Shown: piece after piece, positions 18,852 to 27,596 of the stretch | How the letters are laid out: each line of letters opens with the position of its first letter | Numbering within the stretch: position 1 is the first letter of the stretch | Source of the DNA: Palsa-1150 sp036490515 | Lineage (GTDB): Bacteria > Myxococcota_A > Polyangia > Polyangiales > Polyangiaceae | Reading direction: 5' to 3' | NCBI GenBank assembly: GCA_036490515.1 | Contig: DASXDU010000011.1 | Span: forward strand, 991,351-1,055,350 | DNA: 64,000 bases | Position numbers and translations under genes: made by a program | Notes under the pieces: generated by a model | The model's input: only the letters and a program-made list of their open reading frames with translations | Told to the model about the DNA's origin: nothing | The model's database searches: none

Positions 18852-18863
18852 GAATGTTCATTC
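18852..18863. promoter_or_regulatory. Candidate autoregulatory TetR operator
   Basis: GAATGTTCATTC: arms GAATG and CATTC around a TT centre, nine bases upstream of the TetR start. It matches 11 of 12 bases of the site before the dehydrogenase gene. Confidence 0.6.
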
Positions 18864-18975
18864 GATCGCCTGCTCTGTCAAGCAGACCTCGAACGATTCT
18901 TCCGGCAGCGACGCGGCAGACCCGCTCGAACTCCGCGGACTGGCTCGGAAACTCTCGACCGATGAGGGCAGCCCT

Positions 18976-19554
18976 TCAGCGCCTCGACGGCGTCGGTGCG
19001 GCCACGGACAGGATGGGGTGCGCGACGGCCCCCTCCCGGACGATGACGTCCTGCGACGCCGCGCCCGGCTCGACGAAGATGCTCTTCGACAGGGTCGCGT
19101 CGCGACCGTCGAAGGAGGGGACTGCGGCGGCCTGCAGCTGCTCGCCGACGCAATCGAGGGCTGCCGGCGGCGGCGGCGTCGGACTCTCCACGACCGCGTG
19201 CACGACGCGCCCGTTGCGGTGGAAGGTCACGCGGAGGTGCACGTAGCCCGGATCGAGCCCGGCTTGCCGGCACGGTTCGAGGTCCACCATGCCCAGCGCG
19301 CCGTGCCCGGCGCCGATCCGGAACGGGATCGGGTCGGGCGCGGGCCGGTCCTTCGGCGACGGGGGCATGACCGGGACGGCGGTCTCGCGCGTTTCGGAAT
19401 CGTCCGAAGCGACGGTGATGTCGCGGCGGACGACGGCCTCGGACGGCGGCGTGTAGACGAAAGCGACCGCGTCGCCCTCGAGATCGGCGTCGGGCTCGTG
19501 AAGGCAACCCGTCGCGGCGAAGAGCACCAGCGGAAGAAGAGCGAGGGTTCGCAC
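18976..19554 (-). CDS. Putative lipoprotein of unknown function
   Basis: 192 residues with leader LPLVLFAATGC, a clear lipobox at cysteine 17. The second half (HLRVTFHRNGRVVHAVVESP, later LDCVGEQLQAAAVPSFDG) resembles the TonB C-terminal-like fold found in many myxobacterial lipoproteins, in which input residues pair as strands, but this match is only by eye. It is a single gene, divergent from the TIG-repeat protein. Confidence 0.65.
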   Translation of the reverse strand: MRTLALLPLVLFAATGCLHEPDADLEGDAVAFVYTPPSEAVVRRDITVASDDSETRETAVPVMPPSPKDRPAPDPIPFRIGAGHGALGMVDLEPCRQAGLDPGYVHLRVTFHRNGRVVHAVVESPTPPPPAALDCVGEQLQAAAVPSFDGRDATLSKSIFVEPGAASQDVIVREGAVAHPILSVAAPTPSRR

Positions 19555-19648
19555 GAGCTACGTCGTAGCACCCGGTACGGCGTCGTTCACGTGGGTGACG
19601 CGCCGGCTCTTGACGGTGCGCGCGTATCGCACCGACCATCGCGCACGC

Positions 19649-21682
19649 ATGGTCGAGGAGAGCGAGGCGGGGGCAGAACCGGAGGGGTGCGAGACGGACG
19701 CGCCGGTGAGCGGTCACGAGGCGCCCGAGGCAGAGCCCGAGGCGCTCGCCCCGGAACCGGTCGCCTCGGAGTCCGAGGCGCTCCCCCCGGAGCCCGAAGC
19801 GGCTCCTGAAGCCGAGGCGCTCGCCGCGGAGCCCGAAACACCCGCCGAGGAACGTCGCCTTCCCGCGCCGGCGATGACCGCGATTCGACCCACGCTCGGT
19901 CCCATGTCGGGGGGCACGCGCGTCGTGGTCGACGGGGCGGGGTTCGCCGAGGGTTGTGAGGTGAAGGTCGGCGGCGTGCCCGTGACCGCCGAGCGCGGCG
20001 GGGACACCTCGCTCGCCTTCACCACGCTGGCCCGCAACGTCGCGGGCCAGGTCGACGTCGACGTCGTGAATCCGGACGGCCAGCGGACGCTCCTCCTTCG
20101 GTGTTTCGAGTACTGCGCGCCGCCCACGCTGATGGCGATCGCGCCGGACCACGCCGCCGAGACGGGCGGCGGGCGCGCCACCGTGACCGGGACGGGGTTC
20201 CGCGCGGGCACGGAGGTCCGCGTCGGCGCTTCGCGTCCGCCGGTCACCATCGTCAGCGCGACGCAGCTGGAGGTAGAGCTCCTGGCCCACCCTGCAGGCG
20301 CGTTCGACGTCGAGGTCATCGCCCCCGACGGACAGGAGGCGCGCCTCATCGCGGCGTTCCATTTCGACGCGCCGCCGAAGCTCGCGCGCATCGTCCCCGA
20401 TCGCGTGGCGCTCCACACCGCGACGCGCGCAGTCGTCGAGGGAAGCGACTTCCGCGCGGGGTGCGTCGTCTACTTCGGCGGTGCTCGCGTCGCCGCGGAG
20501 CTCGAGTCGAGCGACCGCCTCGCCGTCTCTCTCCCTGCGCGGGACACGCCGGGTCCCGTGGCCCTGCGCATCCAGAACCCCGACGGCTCCGGCGCCGAGC
20601 TCGCCGACGGCTTCCACGTCGAGGCGGCCCCCGGCCCGCGGGTGACGGCGATCGTTCCGGCGTTCGGCCCGCGGGGGCGCGAGGTCTTCGTCGCGATCGA
20701 GGGCGAGCACTTCGACGAGGGCTGCTCGGTCCGTGTCGGCGGCGTCGTCCTGCCGGCGCGCGTGCTCTCTCCTGCGCGCATCGAGGTGCACGTCCCCGCC
20801 AGCGACGTAGCCGGCTTCGTCGACGTCGACGTGCGCGCGCTCGACGGGCGCTCCAGCGTCCTGTCGGGGGCGTTCGAGGTGCGTGGCGGCCCCATGCCGA
20901 TGACGGTCGCTCCGCGCGAGGGGAGCTCCGCGGGGGGAACGTCGGTCGAGGTGCAGGGGGCGGGCTTCGCCAGTGGCTGCGCGGTCTCTTTCGGGGGTTC
21001 ACCGGGCACCACGGAATGGGTTTCGGAGACGATGGTCCGCACGATCGTCCCGGCGCGGAGTGGCGGCGCGGGCGCGGTCGACGTGGCCGTGACGAACCCG
21101 GACGGGCAAACCGCCGCGCTTCCGGCGGCCTTCGTCTACGTCGCGGGGATCGCCCCCGTCGTGAAGAGCGTCGCGCCGACGGTGGGGCCGACGACCGGAG
21201 GCACGCCGGTCGTCGTTCGCGGCGAGCACCTCGACGCGGCCGCTCTCGTCCTCTTCGGCGGCCAGCAGGTGAAGAAGTACCAGGCGCGTGGCGAGGAGCT
21301 CTCGTTCGTCGCGCCGGCACGCACGCGCGAGGGCGTCGCCGACCTCGAGCTGCGCACGGCGGACGGCACGGTGGTCGTGCGCAAGAGCGTCTTCGAATAC
21401 AAGGCGGTCCCCGCGCCCGTCATCAAGTCAGTCACCCCCAACCGCATCGCGACGGGTGGCGGGACCGAGGTGACCATCGCCGGGGATCACTTCTTCCCGG
21501 GCGCGACGGTGCTCGTCGCCGGGGAGCCGGCGCCGACCGTGAAGGTACGCGACGCCACGACGATCGTCTTCAAGGCACCGCCTGGCGACAGCGGTTCCAT
21601 GGCGGACGTGGCCGTGCGCAGCGCGACGGGGCAGGAGGCGGTCGCGAAGCGCGCCGTCCTCTACGACCCCCGCTATCGCTGA
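19649..21682 (+). CDS. Seven-domain IPT/TIG repeat protein
   Basis: 677 residues. An acidic Glu/Pro/Ala-rich N-terminus (about 1-75) precedes seven IPT/TIG immunoglobulin-like domains. Each begins with a motif like IRPTLGPMSGGTRVVVDGAGF and repeats about every 85 residues (IAPDHAAETGG, IVPDRVALHTA, IVPAFGPRGRE, VAPREGSSAGG, VAPTVGPTTGG, VTPNRIATGGG). No signal peptide or lipobox is seen from ATG 19649, nor from an in-frame start 18 codons upstream. TIG domains usually serve in surface or binding proteins, so the missing leader is odd. It precedes the SPFH gene by 31 bases. Confidence 0.8.
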   Translation: MVEESEAGAEPEGCETDAPVSGHEAPEAEPEALAPEPVASESEALPPEPEAAPEAEALAAEPETPAEERRLPAPAMTAIRPTLGPMSGGTRVVVDGAGFAEGCEVKVGGVPVTAERGGDTSLAFTTLARNVAGQVDVDVVNPDGQRTLLLRCFEYCAPPTLMAIAPDHAAETGGGRATVTGTGFRAGTEVRVGASRPPVTIVSATQLEVELLAHPAGAFDVEVIAPDGQEARLIAAFHFDAPPKLARIVPDRVALHTATRAVVEGSDFRAGCVVYFGGARVAAELESSDRLAVSLPARDTPGPVALRIQNPDGSGAELADGFHVEAAPGPRVTAIVPAFGPRGREVFVAIEGEHFDEGCSVRVGGVVLPARVLSPARIEVHVPASDVAGFVDVDVRALDGRSSVLSGAFEVRGGPMPMTVAPREGSSAGGTSVEVQGAGFASGCAVSFGGSPGTTEWVSETMVRTIVPARSGGAGAVDVAVTNPDGQTAALPAAFVYVAGIAPVVKSVAPTVGPTTGGTPVVVRGEHLDAAALVLFGGQQVKKYQARGEELSFVAPARTREGVADLELRTADGTVVVRKSVFEYKAVPAPVIKSVTPNRIATGGGTEVTIAGDHFFPGATVLVAGEPAPTVKVRDATTIVFKAPPGDSGSMADVAVRSATGQEAVAKRAVLYDPRYR

Positions 21683-21713
21683 GGCGCCGGCGCGGGCGTA
21701 CGATCGACGCGTC

Positions 21714-22622
21714 ATGACCGATCCCTTCCCGTTCGTCCTCGCGCTGCCCGCGGCGCTGATCGCGGCCATCTATTTCCTGAGGTCGATCCGCCTCGTGAAC
21801 CAGTGGGAGACCGCGCTCACGTTCACGCTCGGGCGACTCACCGGTCGCGTGAAGCCCGGGCTCCGCCTCGTGGCACCGGGGATCCAGAAGCTGGTCAAGG
21901 TCGACACGCGCATCCGCAACCGCGACCTGCCGTACCAGCAGGTCATCACGCAAGACAACGTGACCGCCGCGATCGACGCGGTCATCTACTACAAGGTCGT
22001 CGACATCGAGAAGGCGGTGCTCAACGTCGAGAACTTCGAGGCCGCCGTGTGGGACCGCGCGCGCGTCGTGCTACGGGACGTCGCAGGAGAGACGCGCCTC
22101 GACGAGCTCCTCACGCACCGCGAGCAAGTCGCGGCGAAGGTTCGCGCCGCAGTCGAGCAGTTCGTCTCGCAGTGGGGCCTGCACATCGAGCTCATCGCGC
22201 TCAAGGACATCCAGCTGCCGCAGCAGATGCAGGAGGTCATCGCACGAAAGGCCATCGCGGAGCGCGATCGGCAGTACGTCATCATCAAGAGCCAGGCGGA
22301 CCTCGAGAGCGCGAAGAACTTCGCCGAGGCGGCGCGCATCCTGAGCGACTCGCCGGGTGCCATGGAGCTCCGGCGTCTCGAGGCGCTCCAGAACCTCGCT
22401 TCGCAGGGCAACAGCAAGGTGATCTTCGACCTCGCGAAGCCGTACGCCGACGTCCACGGGGCGGCGGCCATTGCCGCGGCCATGGCGTCGGGCGAGAAGC
22501 GGAACGTGCGCGTCGCGAAGCCGGAGGGTGGGTTCGCGGGGACCCCGCAGAAGCTCGGCCCGGACCAGCCCGCAGACGAGGACGAGGAGGAGGACGTCCC
22601 GGCCGGCCGCTCGCGGACGTGA
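21714..22622 (+). CDS. SPFH/band-7 (slipin-like) membrane protein
   Basis: 302 residues. One N-terminal membrane helix (FVLALPAALIAAIYFL) is followed by the band-7 domain with GLRLVAPGIQKLVKVDTRIRN and DNVTAAIDAVIYYKVVD. A helical stalk ends in IPLPQ-like DIQLPQQMQEVIARKAIAERDRQ. Slipins form oligomers on the inner face of the membrane and organise membrane proteins. Its TGA overlaps the GTG start of the next gene (GTGA). The acidic C-terminal tail (DEDEEEDVP) is not typical of the core family. Confidence 0.9.
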   Translation: MTDPFPFVLALPAALIAAIYFLRSIRLVNQWETALTFTLGRLTGRVKPGLRLVAPGIQKLVKVDTRIRNRDLPYQQVITQDNVTAAIDAVIYYKVVDIEKAVLNVENFEAAVWDRARVVLRDVAGETRLDELLTHREQVAAKVRAAVEQFVSQWGLHIELIALKDIQLPQQMQEVIARKAIAERDRQYVIIKSQADLESAKNFAEAARILSDSPGAMELRRLEALQNLASQGNSKVIFDLAKPYADVHGAAAIAAAMASGEKRNVRVAKPEGGFAGTPQKLGPDQPADEDEEEDVPAGRSRT

Positions 22623-23206
22623 CCGCCTGGGACTGCGAGGAGCTGCGCGGGGCGGTGCTCCGGGGTCTGGGCGAGCACGCGGACGGTCGCGTACGCGACG
22701 CGCTTGCACGCGGAATGCTCGCCATCGTCCCCGGGGTAGCGCGCTGGGACGCGAGCGCCGGCCCCGTCGACGCCTGCGACGTCATCGTCGCCGTCGATGC
22801 CGCCACCCTCGGCGTTCTGCGCGCCGTGCCTCACCTCACCGACGCCCTCGTCTCCGCGTTCGCCGCCGCCGTGACGACACGCCCGGGCGAAGCCCTGCGG
22901 GACCTCTCCTTTCGCTGGGCACCGCCCGCAGCGAGCCACACAGGCTACCGCGACGGGCCTCCTCCCCCGCGCCCCGAAGTCCTCCGGGACGCCCTCGCCG
23001 ACTACCTCGCCGCAACCGGGGACGACGTGCTCGCGACCGCCGTACGCACGTTCGTCGTCGACGACGCGGACCCCGAGGTCTTCGCGCTCGTCGTGCCCCT
23101 TGCCGTCCGCTCCTCGCTCCTGCGCGATGCGGCCTCGATCGACGCCCTCACGCGCGCCGCGCGGGACCTCCTCGGCGACGCGCGAAAGCGCGTCCGCGTG
23201 CGATGA
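22619..23206 (+). CDS. Hypothetical protein coupled to the SPFH gene
   Basis: 195 residues, no signal peptide and no membrane segment, rich in Ala, Asp and Arg. Start GTG 22619 overlaps the slipin stop by four bases. I do not recognise a domain. The last 59 bases overlap the 3' end of the convergent membrane-protein gene. GC at third codon positions is high through the whole frame, which supports a real gene. Confidence 0.55.
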   Translation: MTAWDCEELRGAVLRGLGEHADGRVRDALARGMLAIVPGVARWDASAGPVDACDVIVAVDAATLGVLRAVPHLTDALVSAFAAAVTTRPGEALRDLSFRWAPPAASHTGYRDGPPPPRPEVLRDALADYLAATGDDVLATAVRTFVVDDADPEVFALVVPLAVRSSLLRDAASIDALTRAARDLLGDARKRVRVR

Positions 23207-25040
23207 ACCCCGCAAGCGCCGCGAGCGTGAGCACCAGGAGCGCGACCCCCGCCCACCATCCCCGCGGGCGGTAGCGGAAGTGCAGCACCTGCGTCGGCTG
23301 CGTCACGCGCGCGCCGATCGTCCCCTCGAAGTTCATGGCCTCCGCGCCGTCGACGCGCCAGCCCGGGTCCCAGTTCTGGTTCACGACGACCGTCGCGCCG
23401 GGCTTCGCGCGATCGACCATCACGTCGAAGGCGTCCGGACTCCACGACGCGAAGGTGGCGGAGCCTCCCCCTGCGTCGAGGTAGACCTCGCCGCGATACG
23501 CGGCGTCGCCAATCGCGTGTGCGGCGACCGCGAGAGGGCGCTCCTGGCTCCCGAAGTTGCTCAACCCCGGGAACGTGTTGCACTGGATCGTCCCGAGGTT
23601 CGCCACCTCGACCGACAGCGTCGTGGGCGCCCACTCGCCGGGCTCGTACTCGAGCGGCTTGGGGATCTTCAGCTCCGTGTGGAAGGGCCCCGTGGACACG
23701 GCGTTCGAAGGGCCTGCGTCCATCAGGTGGTTCTCGAGCGGATAGCGCGCCACCGTTCCAACGTCGCGCGCGATCCACGCGACCGCGAGCAAGCCGACGA
23801 GCTCCAGCGTTACCCGCCGCCGCCCTGCGAGGCAGAAGACGCGCTCGAAGCCCGCGCCAGCGGCGCAGGCGAGGAGGAGCAGCGCGGGATAGAGCCACCC
23901 GTACGGCACGTGCTCCCACGACAGGACCGGCAGCTCGTGTGCGAGCGCCCACGGCGACCACCTCGTGAAGCTCCCCAGGCCCAGCAGGGCGAGCACGAGG
24001 CCGACGACCTTGAGAGGCAGGACGCGCCCGCCCCTCGCCGCGAGGACGCCCGCCCCGAGGAGCAATAGCGCCGGCCAACCGACGTACATCCCGACCTCGT
24101 GCCACGATCCGTCGGGGATCCCCCCATGGCCGATCGCGAACCCTTGCTCGCGGTTGGTGAGCATCGCGACGATCTCGGTCGGGTTCAGCGTGTCCGTCGA
24201 CGCGACGGCGCGTGGGAAGCGCCGGACGACGTCGATCACCGGCAGGAGCTTCGGCGCCGAAAGTCCCGCGGCGACGACTCCGGCAAGAGCGAGCATGCCG
24301 GCGGGGCGCGCGGATCTCGACGCGATCGCGACGACGAGCGCGTACACGGCGAGCGCCACGATGGTCTGCACGAGGGGCGTGATGCCCGCGGTGTAGAGCA
24401 TCATCGCGAGGCACGCGCCGGTCCACGTGGCGTCGCGCGGGCGCGCCGGGCCAGGTGTGCCCCGCGGCCCGAGGGCGCGGTCGAAGAGGAAGATCGCCCA
24501 CGGCGTCCACGCGTAGGCGAGGTGCCACCCGTGCCCGGCGACGAGCTGCAGCGTGAAGCGCCCGTTCACGGCGAAGAGGACGACGACGAGCGCGCGCGCC
24601 GCGGCGCTTCGCGTGAAGCGCGACGCGAGGAGCCAGGCCCCGAGCGCGCACCAGGCGATCGACGCGAGGACCTCGACGCGTGTCGCCACGGGCAAGGACA
24701 GCGCGAGGTACGCCGGCAGCCAGGGCGCGACGAGCTCCGGCACCCCGTCGGGGGAGCCCCATGCCGGATGCCCGCCGCACGCGTACGGATTCCAGAACGG
24801 CAACTCGTGGAAGCGCAGGAGCGACTTCACGACGAGGTAGCGCCGGGACTCCATGAGGTCCCAGTCGTGGCGACCGTAGCCGTGCGCGTGCGCGGCGAGC
24901 GGGCCGAGCACGTAGCCGATCGTCGCGAGAACGGTCGCCACCGCGAGCGCGCTCGCCGCGAGCAACGCCCAGCCGCTACGCGAGACGGGCAGACGCGCCT
25001 TCAGCGCGCGCGCGAGGCGGGCGGGGGACGGCCTGGGCAC
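23148..25040 (-). CDS. Large multi-pass membrane protein (YfhO-like)
   Basis: 630 residues with about 11 hydrophobic segments and an extracytoplasmic C-terminal domain of about 180 residues. The first loop after helix 1 contains DWDLMESRRYLVVKSLLRFHELPFWNPYACGG, like the loop of YfhO/GT-C type membrane proteins where catalytic acidic residues occur. Such proteins act in glycosyl transfer to lipids or cell-wall polymers, but the activity is not shown here. A final helix at the C-terminus (WWAGVALLVLTLAALAGFIA) precedes an Arg-rich tail. The 3' end overlaps the convergent hypothetical gene. Confidence 0.7.
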   Translation of the reverse strand: MPRPSPARLARALKARLPVSRSGWALLAASALAVATVLATIGYVLGPLAAHAHGYGRHDWDLMESRRYLVVKSLLRFHELPFWNPYACGGHPAWGSPDGVPELVAPWLPAYLALSLPVATRVEVLASIAWCALGAWLLASRFTRSAAARALVVVLFAVNGRFTLQLVAGHGWHLAYAWTPWAIFLFDRALGPRGTPGPARPRDATWTGACLAMMLYTAGITPLVQTIVALAVYALVVAIASRSARPAGMLALAGVVAAGLSAPKLLPVIDVVRRFPRAVASTDTLNPTEIVAMLTNREQGFAIGHGGIPDGSWHEVGMYVGWPALLLLGAGVLAARGGRVLPLKVVGLVLALLGLGSFTRWSPWALAHELPVLSWEHVPYGWLYPALLLLACAAGAGFERVFCLAGRRRVTLELVGLLAVAWIARDVGTVARYPLENHLMDAGPSNAVSTGPFHTELKIPKPLEYEPGEWAPTTLSVEVANLGTIQCNTFPGLSNFGSQERPLAVAAHAIGDAAYRGEVYLDAGGGSATFASWSPDAFDVMVDRAKPGATVVVNQNWDPGWRVDGAEAMNFEGTIGARVTQPTQVLHFRYRPRGWWAGVALLVLTLAALAGFIARGRAFARRRGGPARRA

Positions 25041-25067
25041 GTCCCCCTCTTTACCCCAAGGCGCGCC

Positions 25068-26066
25068 CTACAGCGTGACGACCGCTCCGCCCCACGTGTA
25101 GCCGCTGCCGAACGCCGCGAGGAGCACCGTCGAGCCGCGATCGCACCGGCCCTCGCGCCACGCGCCGCTGAGGCCCAGGGGGACGGTCGCCGCCGTCGTG
25201 TTGCCGTACCGCTCGATGTCGGCGACGGCCTTGGCCTCGGGGATGCCGAGCTTCTGGCAGACGAGCTGGTTGATGCGGAGGTTCGCCTGGTGGGGCACGA
25301 AGAGGTCGATGGCGCCCACGTCGACCTCGGCGTCGCGAAGCACCTCGTTCACCACCTCCGGCATCTTCTCGGTCGCCCAGCGGAAGACCTGCTTGCCGTT
25401 CATCGCCGGGAAGTGCCGGCCCTCCTCGAGCATCTGCGGCGTCAGCCGCGGGTCGTACGCGCTCGCCGGCGCCTCGATCCAGAGGTCCCGCGCGCCGGAG
25501 CCGTCGGCGTGTATGCGCAAGGACTTCACCCCCTGCCCTTCGCGCGTCGCCCGACCGACGACCGCCGCGCCCGCGCCGTCGCCGAAGAGCACGGCCACGT
25601 CGCGACCGCGATCGGAGAAGTCGAGCCCCGTCGAATGCACCTCGGCCCCCACGAGCAGCACGTTCTTGTAGACACCCGCGCGCACCCACGCGTCGGCGAC
25701 CGAGAGGCCGTAGAGGAAGCCCGAGCACTGGTTGCGCACGTCGAGCGCCGGCACGCCCGGCAGGCCCAGCTTGTCGGCGAGAAAGCAGCCCGCCCCGGGG
25801 AAGTTGTGGTCCGGCGAGAGGGTCGCGAAGACGATCGCGTCGACGTCCTTCACGCCGATGCCAGCGTGCTCGAGCGCCATGTTGCAGGCGGGGACCGCTA
25901 GGTCGCTCGCGCCGATGCCCGTATGCTCGATGTACCGGCGTTCCTTGATGCCCGTCCGCTGGACGATCCACTCGTCCGACGTGGTCATGAGCTTGGCGAG
26001 ATCATGGTTGGTGACGACGCGCGACGGCACGTAATGGCCGACGCCGAGGATGGCGGATCGCTGCAT
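25068..26066 (-). CDS. fabH: 3-oxoacyl-ACP synthase III (KAS III)
   Basis: 332 residues with the FabH triad: Cys in DVRNQCSGFLYG, His in VPHQANLRINQ and Asn in ERYGNTTAAT. The N-terminus MQRSAILGVGHYVPSRVVTN and the SDEWIVQRTGIKERR segment are canonical. It condenses an acyl-CoA starter with malonyl-ACP to begin fatty-acid synthesis; a role in a secondary pathway cannot be excluded. No other fab gene is adjacent. The frame runs far upstream without stop, but only the part from ATG 26066 has family similarity. Confidence 0.92.
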   Translation of the reverse strand: MQRSAILGVGHYVPSRVVTNHDLAKLMTTSDEWIVQRTGIKERRYIEHTGIGASDLAVPACNMALEHAGIGVKDVDAIVFATLSPDHNFPGAGCFLADKLGLPGVPALDVRNQCSGFLYGLSVADAWVRAGVYKNVLLVGAEVHSTGLDFSDRGRDVAVLFGDGAGAAVVGRATREGQGVKSLRIHADGSGARDLWIEAPASAYDPRLTPQMLEEGRHFPAMNGKQVFRWATEKMPEVVNEVLRDAEVDVGAIDLFVPHQANLRINQLVCQKLGIPEAKAVADIERYGNTTAATVPLGLSGAWREGRCDRGSTVLLAAFGSGYTWGGAVVTL

Positions 26067-26198
26067 GGCAGCTCTTTGCGACACGAACCCACCCCCGCGC
26101 AAGGGCAAGAGCTGCTGCCGACGGCGAAATCGACTGCCGCAATGCAGCACGGAAATGAGACGGCTGGCACTGGTGCGTGCGGTAAAATCACTATCACG

Positions 26199-27464
26199 AT
26201 GCGGACAATTTCTTCCCTTGTCACGACTGCTCTCGCCGCCGCCACGCTGGCGGCGTGTGGCCTGAGCGTCAGTGGTATCGCCGACACCTCGTCCGACGGC
26301 GGCTCCAAGGGGGACGCCGTCGCGTCGTCCGAGGGTGGCGGCACGAGCTCCGGAGGGACCGGCTCGAGCGGAAGCGCTTCCAGCAGCGGAAGTGCGTCGA
26401 GCAGCGGGAGCGGGTCGAGCAGCGGTAGCACCTCGAGCAGCGGTGGGACCTCGAGCAGCGGTGCGAGCAGCTCCGGGTCGGGGAGCGATGGTGGCCCCGA
26501 CGGCACGGTGCCAGTGGACGGATCGAGCGGCGACTCCACGGCGCCGGACGCGCCTACCGACTCGCCCGCCGACGTCGGACCCGACACGACACCGCCACCG
26601 GACACCGGCGGCGGCTGCTCGAGCGCGACCGGTTGCTACACGATCCCGGGCGGCTGGAGCTTCGTCGCCGTCGTCGGCGACCACACGACCTCGTGCCCGA
26701 GCGGCTACGACAACCCGTCGGACCTCTTCGAGAGCCCCAACGCGAGCAACGGGTGCGCGTGCGGGACGTGCGAGATCCAGGGCCAGCCCACCTGCGAGGA
26801 CGGCACGATCGACGTCTTCTACGACATCCGGGCCGGCGGGCCCCCCGGCCAGTGCGGCTCCGCGGGGTCCCCGGCGAGCAACGGGAATTCGCCGCCGGGG
26901 AGCTGCGGCACGGACATGTACACGGGTATCCTCGCCCTTTCCTATTCGAGCATCGACCTTCAGTACGATCCGCCTCCTGTCACCGGGCAGTGCACCTCCG
27001 CGGGCACCGCGGAGACGGCGAACGTCACCTTCGGCGCGCAGGACCGCGCATGCCAGACGAACGGAGCGGGCAGCGGGTGTACAGGCAGCCAGTGCACGCC
27101 CACGTTCACGTCGCCGTTTCAGGCGTGCATCATCAAGAGCGGCTCGCAGGCTTGCCCGTCGGGGTCGGACTTCAGCCAGCAGCACATCACCGGGACGAGC
27201 GTCAGCTACACGTGCTCGGCCTGCGGATGCAACGTCACCGCGACGTGCACGGGGACGATGGACCTCTACACGGACGGGAACTGCAAGGACAACCAGACGC
27301 AGCTCCCGGTCGACGGCCAGTGCCACGCGGGAAGCGGCAACACCTTCAACTCGTACAAGTACGCGGCGAGCTCGCCGCAGAACCTCGCGTGCGCGTCGAG
27401 CGGCTCGTCGACCGCGCAGAACCTCCAGCTCACCGGGCAACAGACGATCTGCTGCGCGCCGTAG
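26199..27464 (+). CDS. Cysteine-rich secreted lipoprotein
   Basis: 421 residues. ATG 26199 begins a leader with lipobox TLAAC. A Ser/Gly-rich linker (about 25-110) then leads to a domain of about 280 residues containing over 20 cysteines in close pairs (NGCACGTCEIQGQPTC; YTCSACGCNVTATC), probably disulfide-bonded and extracytoplasmic. No enzyme motif is seen. Such proteins are common in Polyangia and uncharacterised. It is divergent from fabH, with 132 bases between. Confidence 0.75.
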   Translation: MRTISSLVTTALAAATLAACGLSVSGIADTSSDGGSKGDAVASSEGGGTSSGGTGSSGSASSSGSASSSGSGSSSGSTSSSGGTSSSGASSSGSGSDGGPDGTVPVDGSSGDSTAPDAPTDSPADVGPDTTPPPDTGGGCSSATGCYTIPGGWSFVAVVGDHTTSCPSGYDNPSDLFESPNASNGCACGTCEIQGQPTCEDGTIDVFYDIRAGGPPGQCGSAGSPASNGNSPPGSCGTDMYTGILALSYSSIDLQYDPPPVTGQCTSAGTAETANVTFGAQDRACQTNGAGSGCTGSQCTPTFTSPFQACIIKSGSQACPSGSDFSQQHITGTSVSYTCSACGCNVTATCTGTMDLYTDGNCKDNQTQLPVDGQCHAGSGNTFNSYKYAASSPQNLACASSGSSTAQNLQLTGQQTICCAP

Positions 27465-27596
27465 CGCTGTCCGGACGCGCCATACCCACGGCTCGACGCG
27501 CTCGGGCCGGCCATTTCGATGCCAGCCGCGTCGCGTGCTACCAAGCGGGCTTGCGTTGACTGCGAACCGTGCCCGGGCCGGCCCGAGGCGGCGAGA

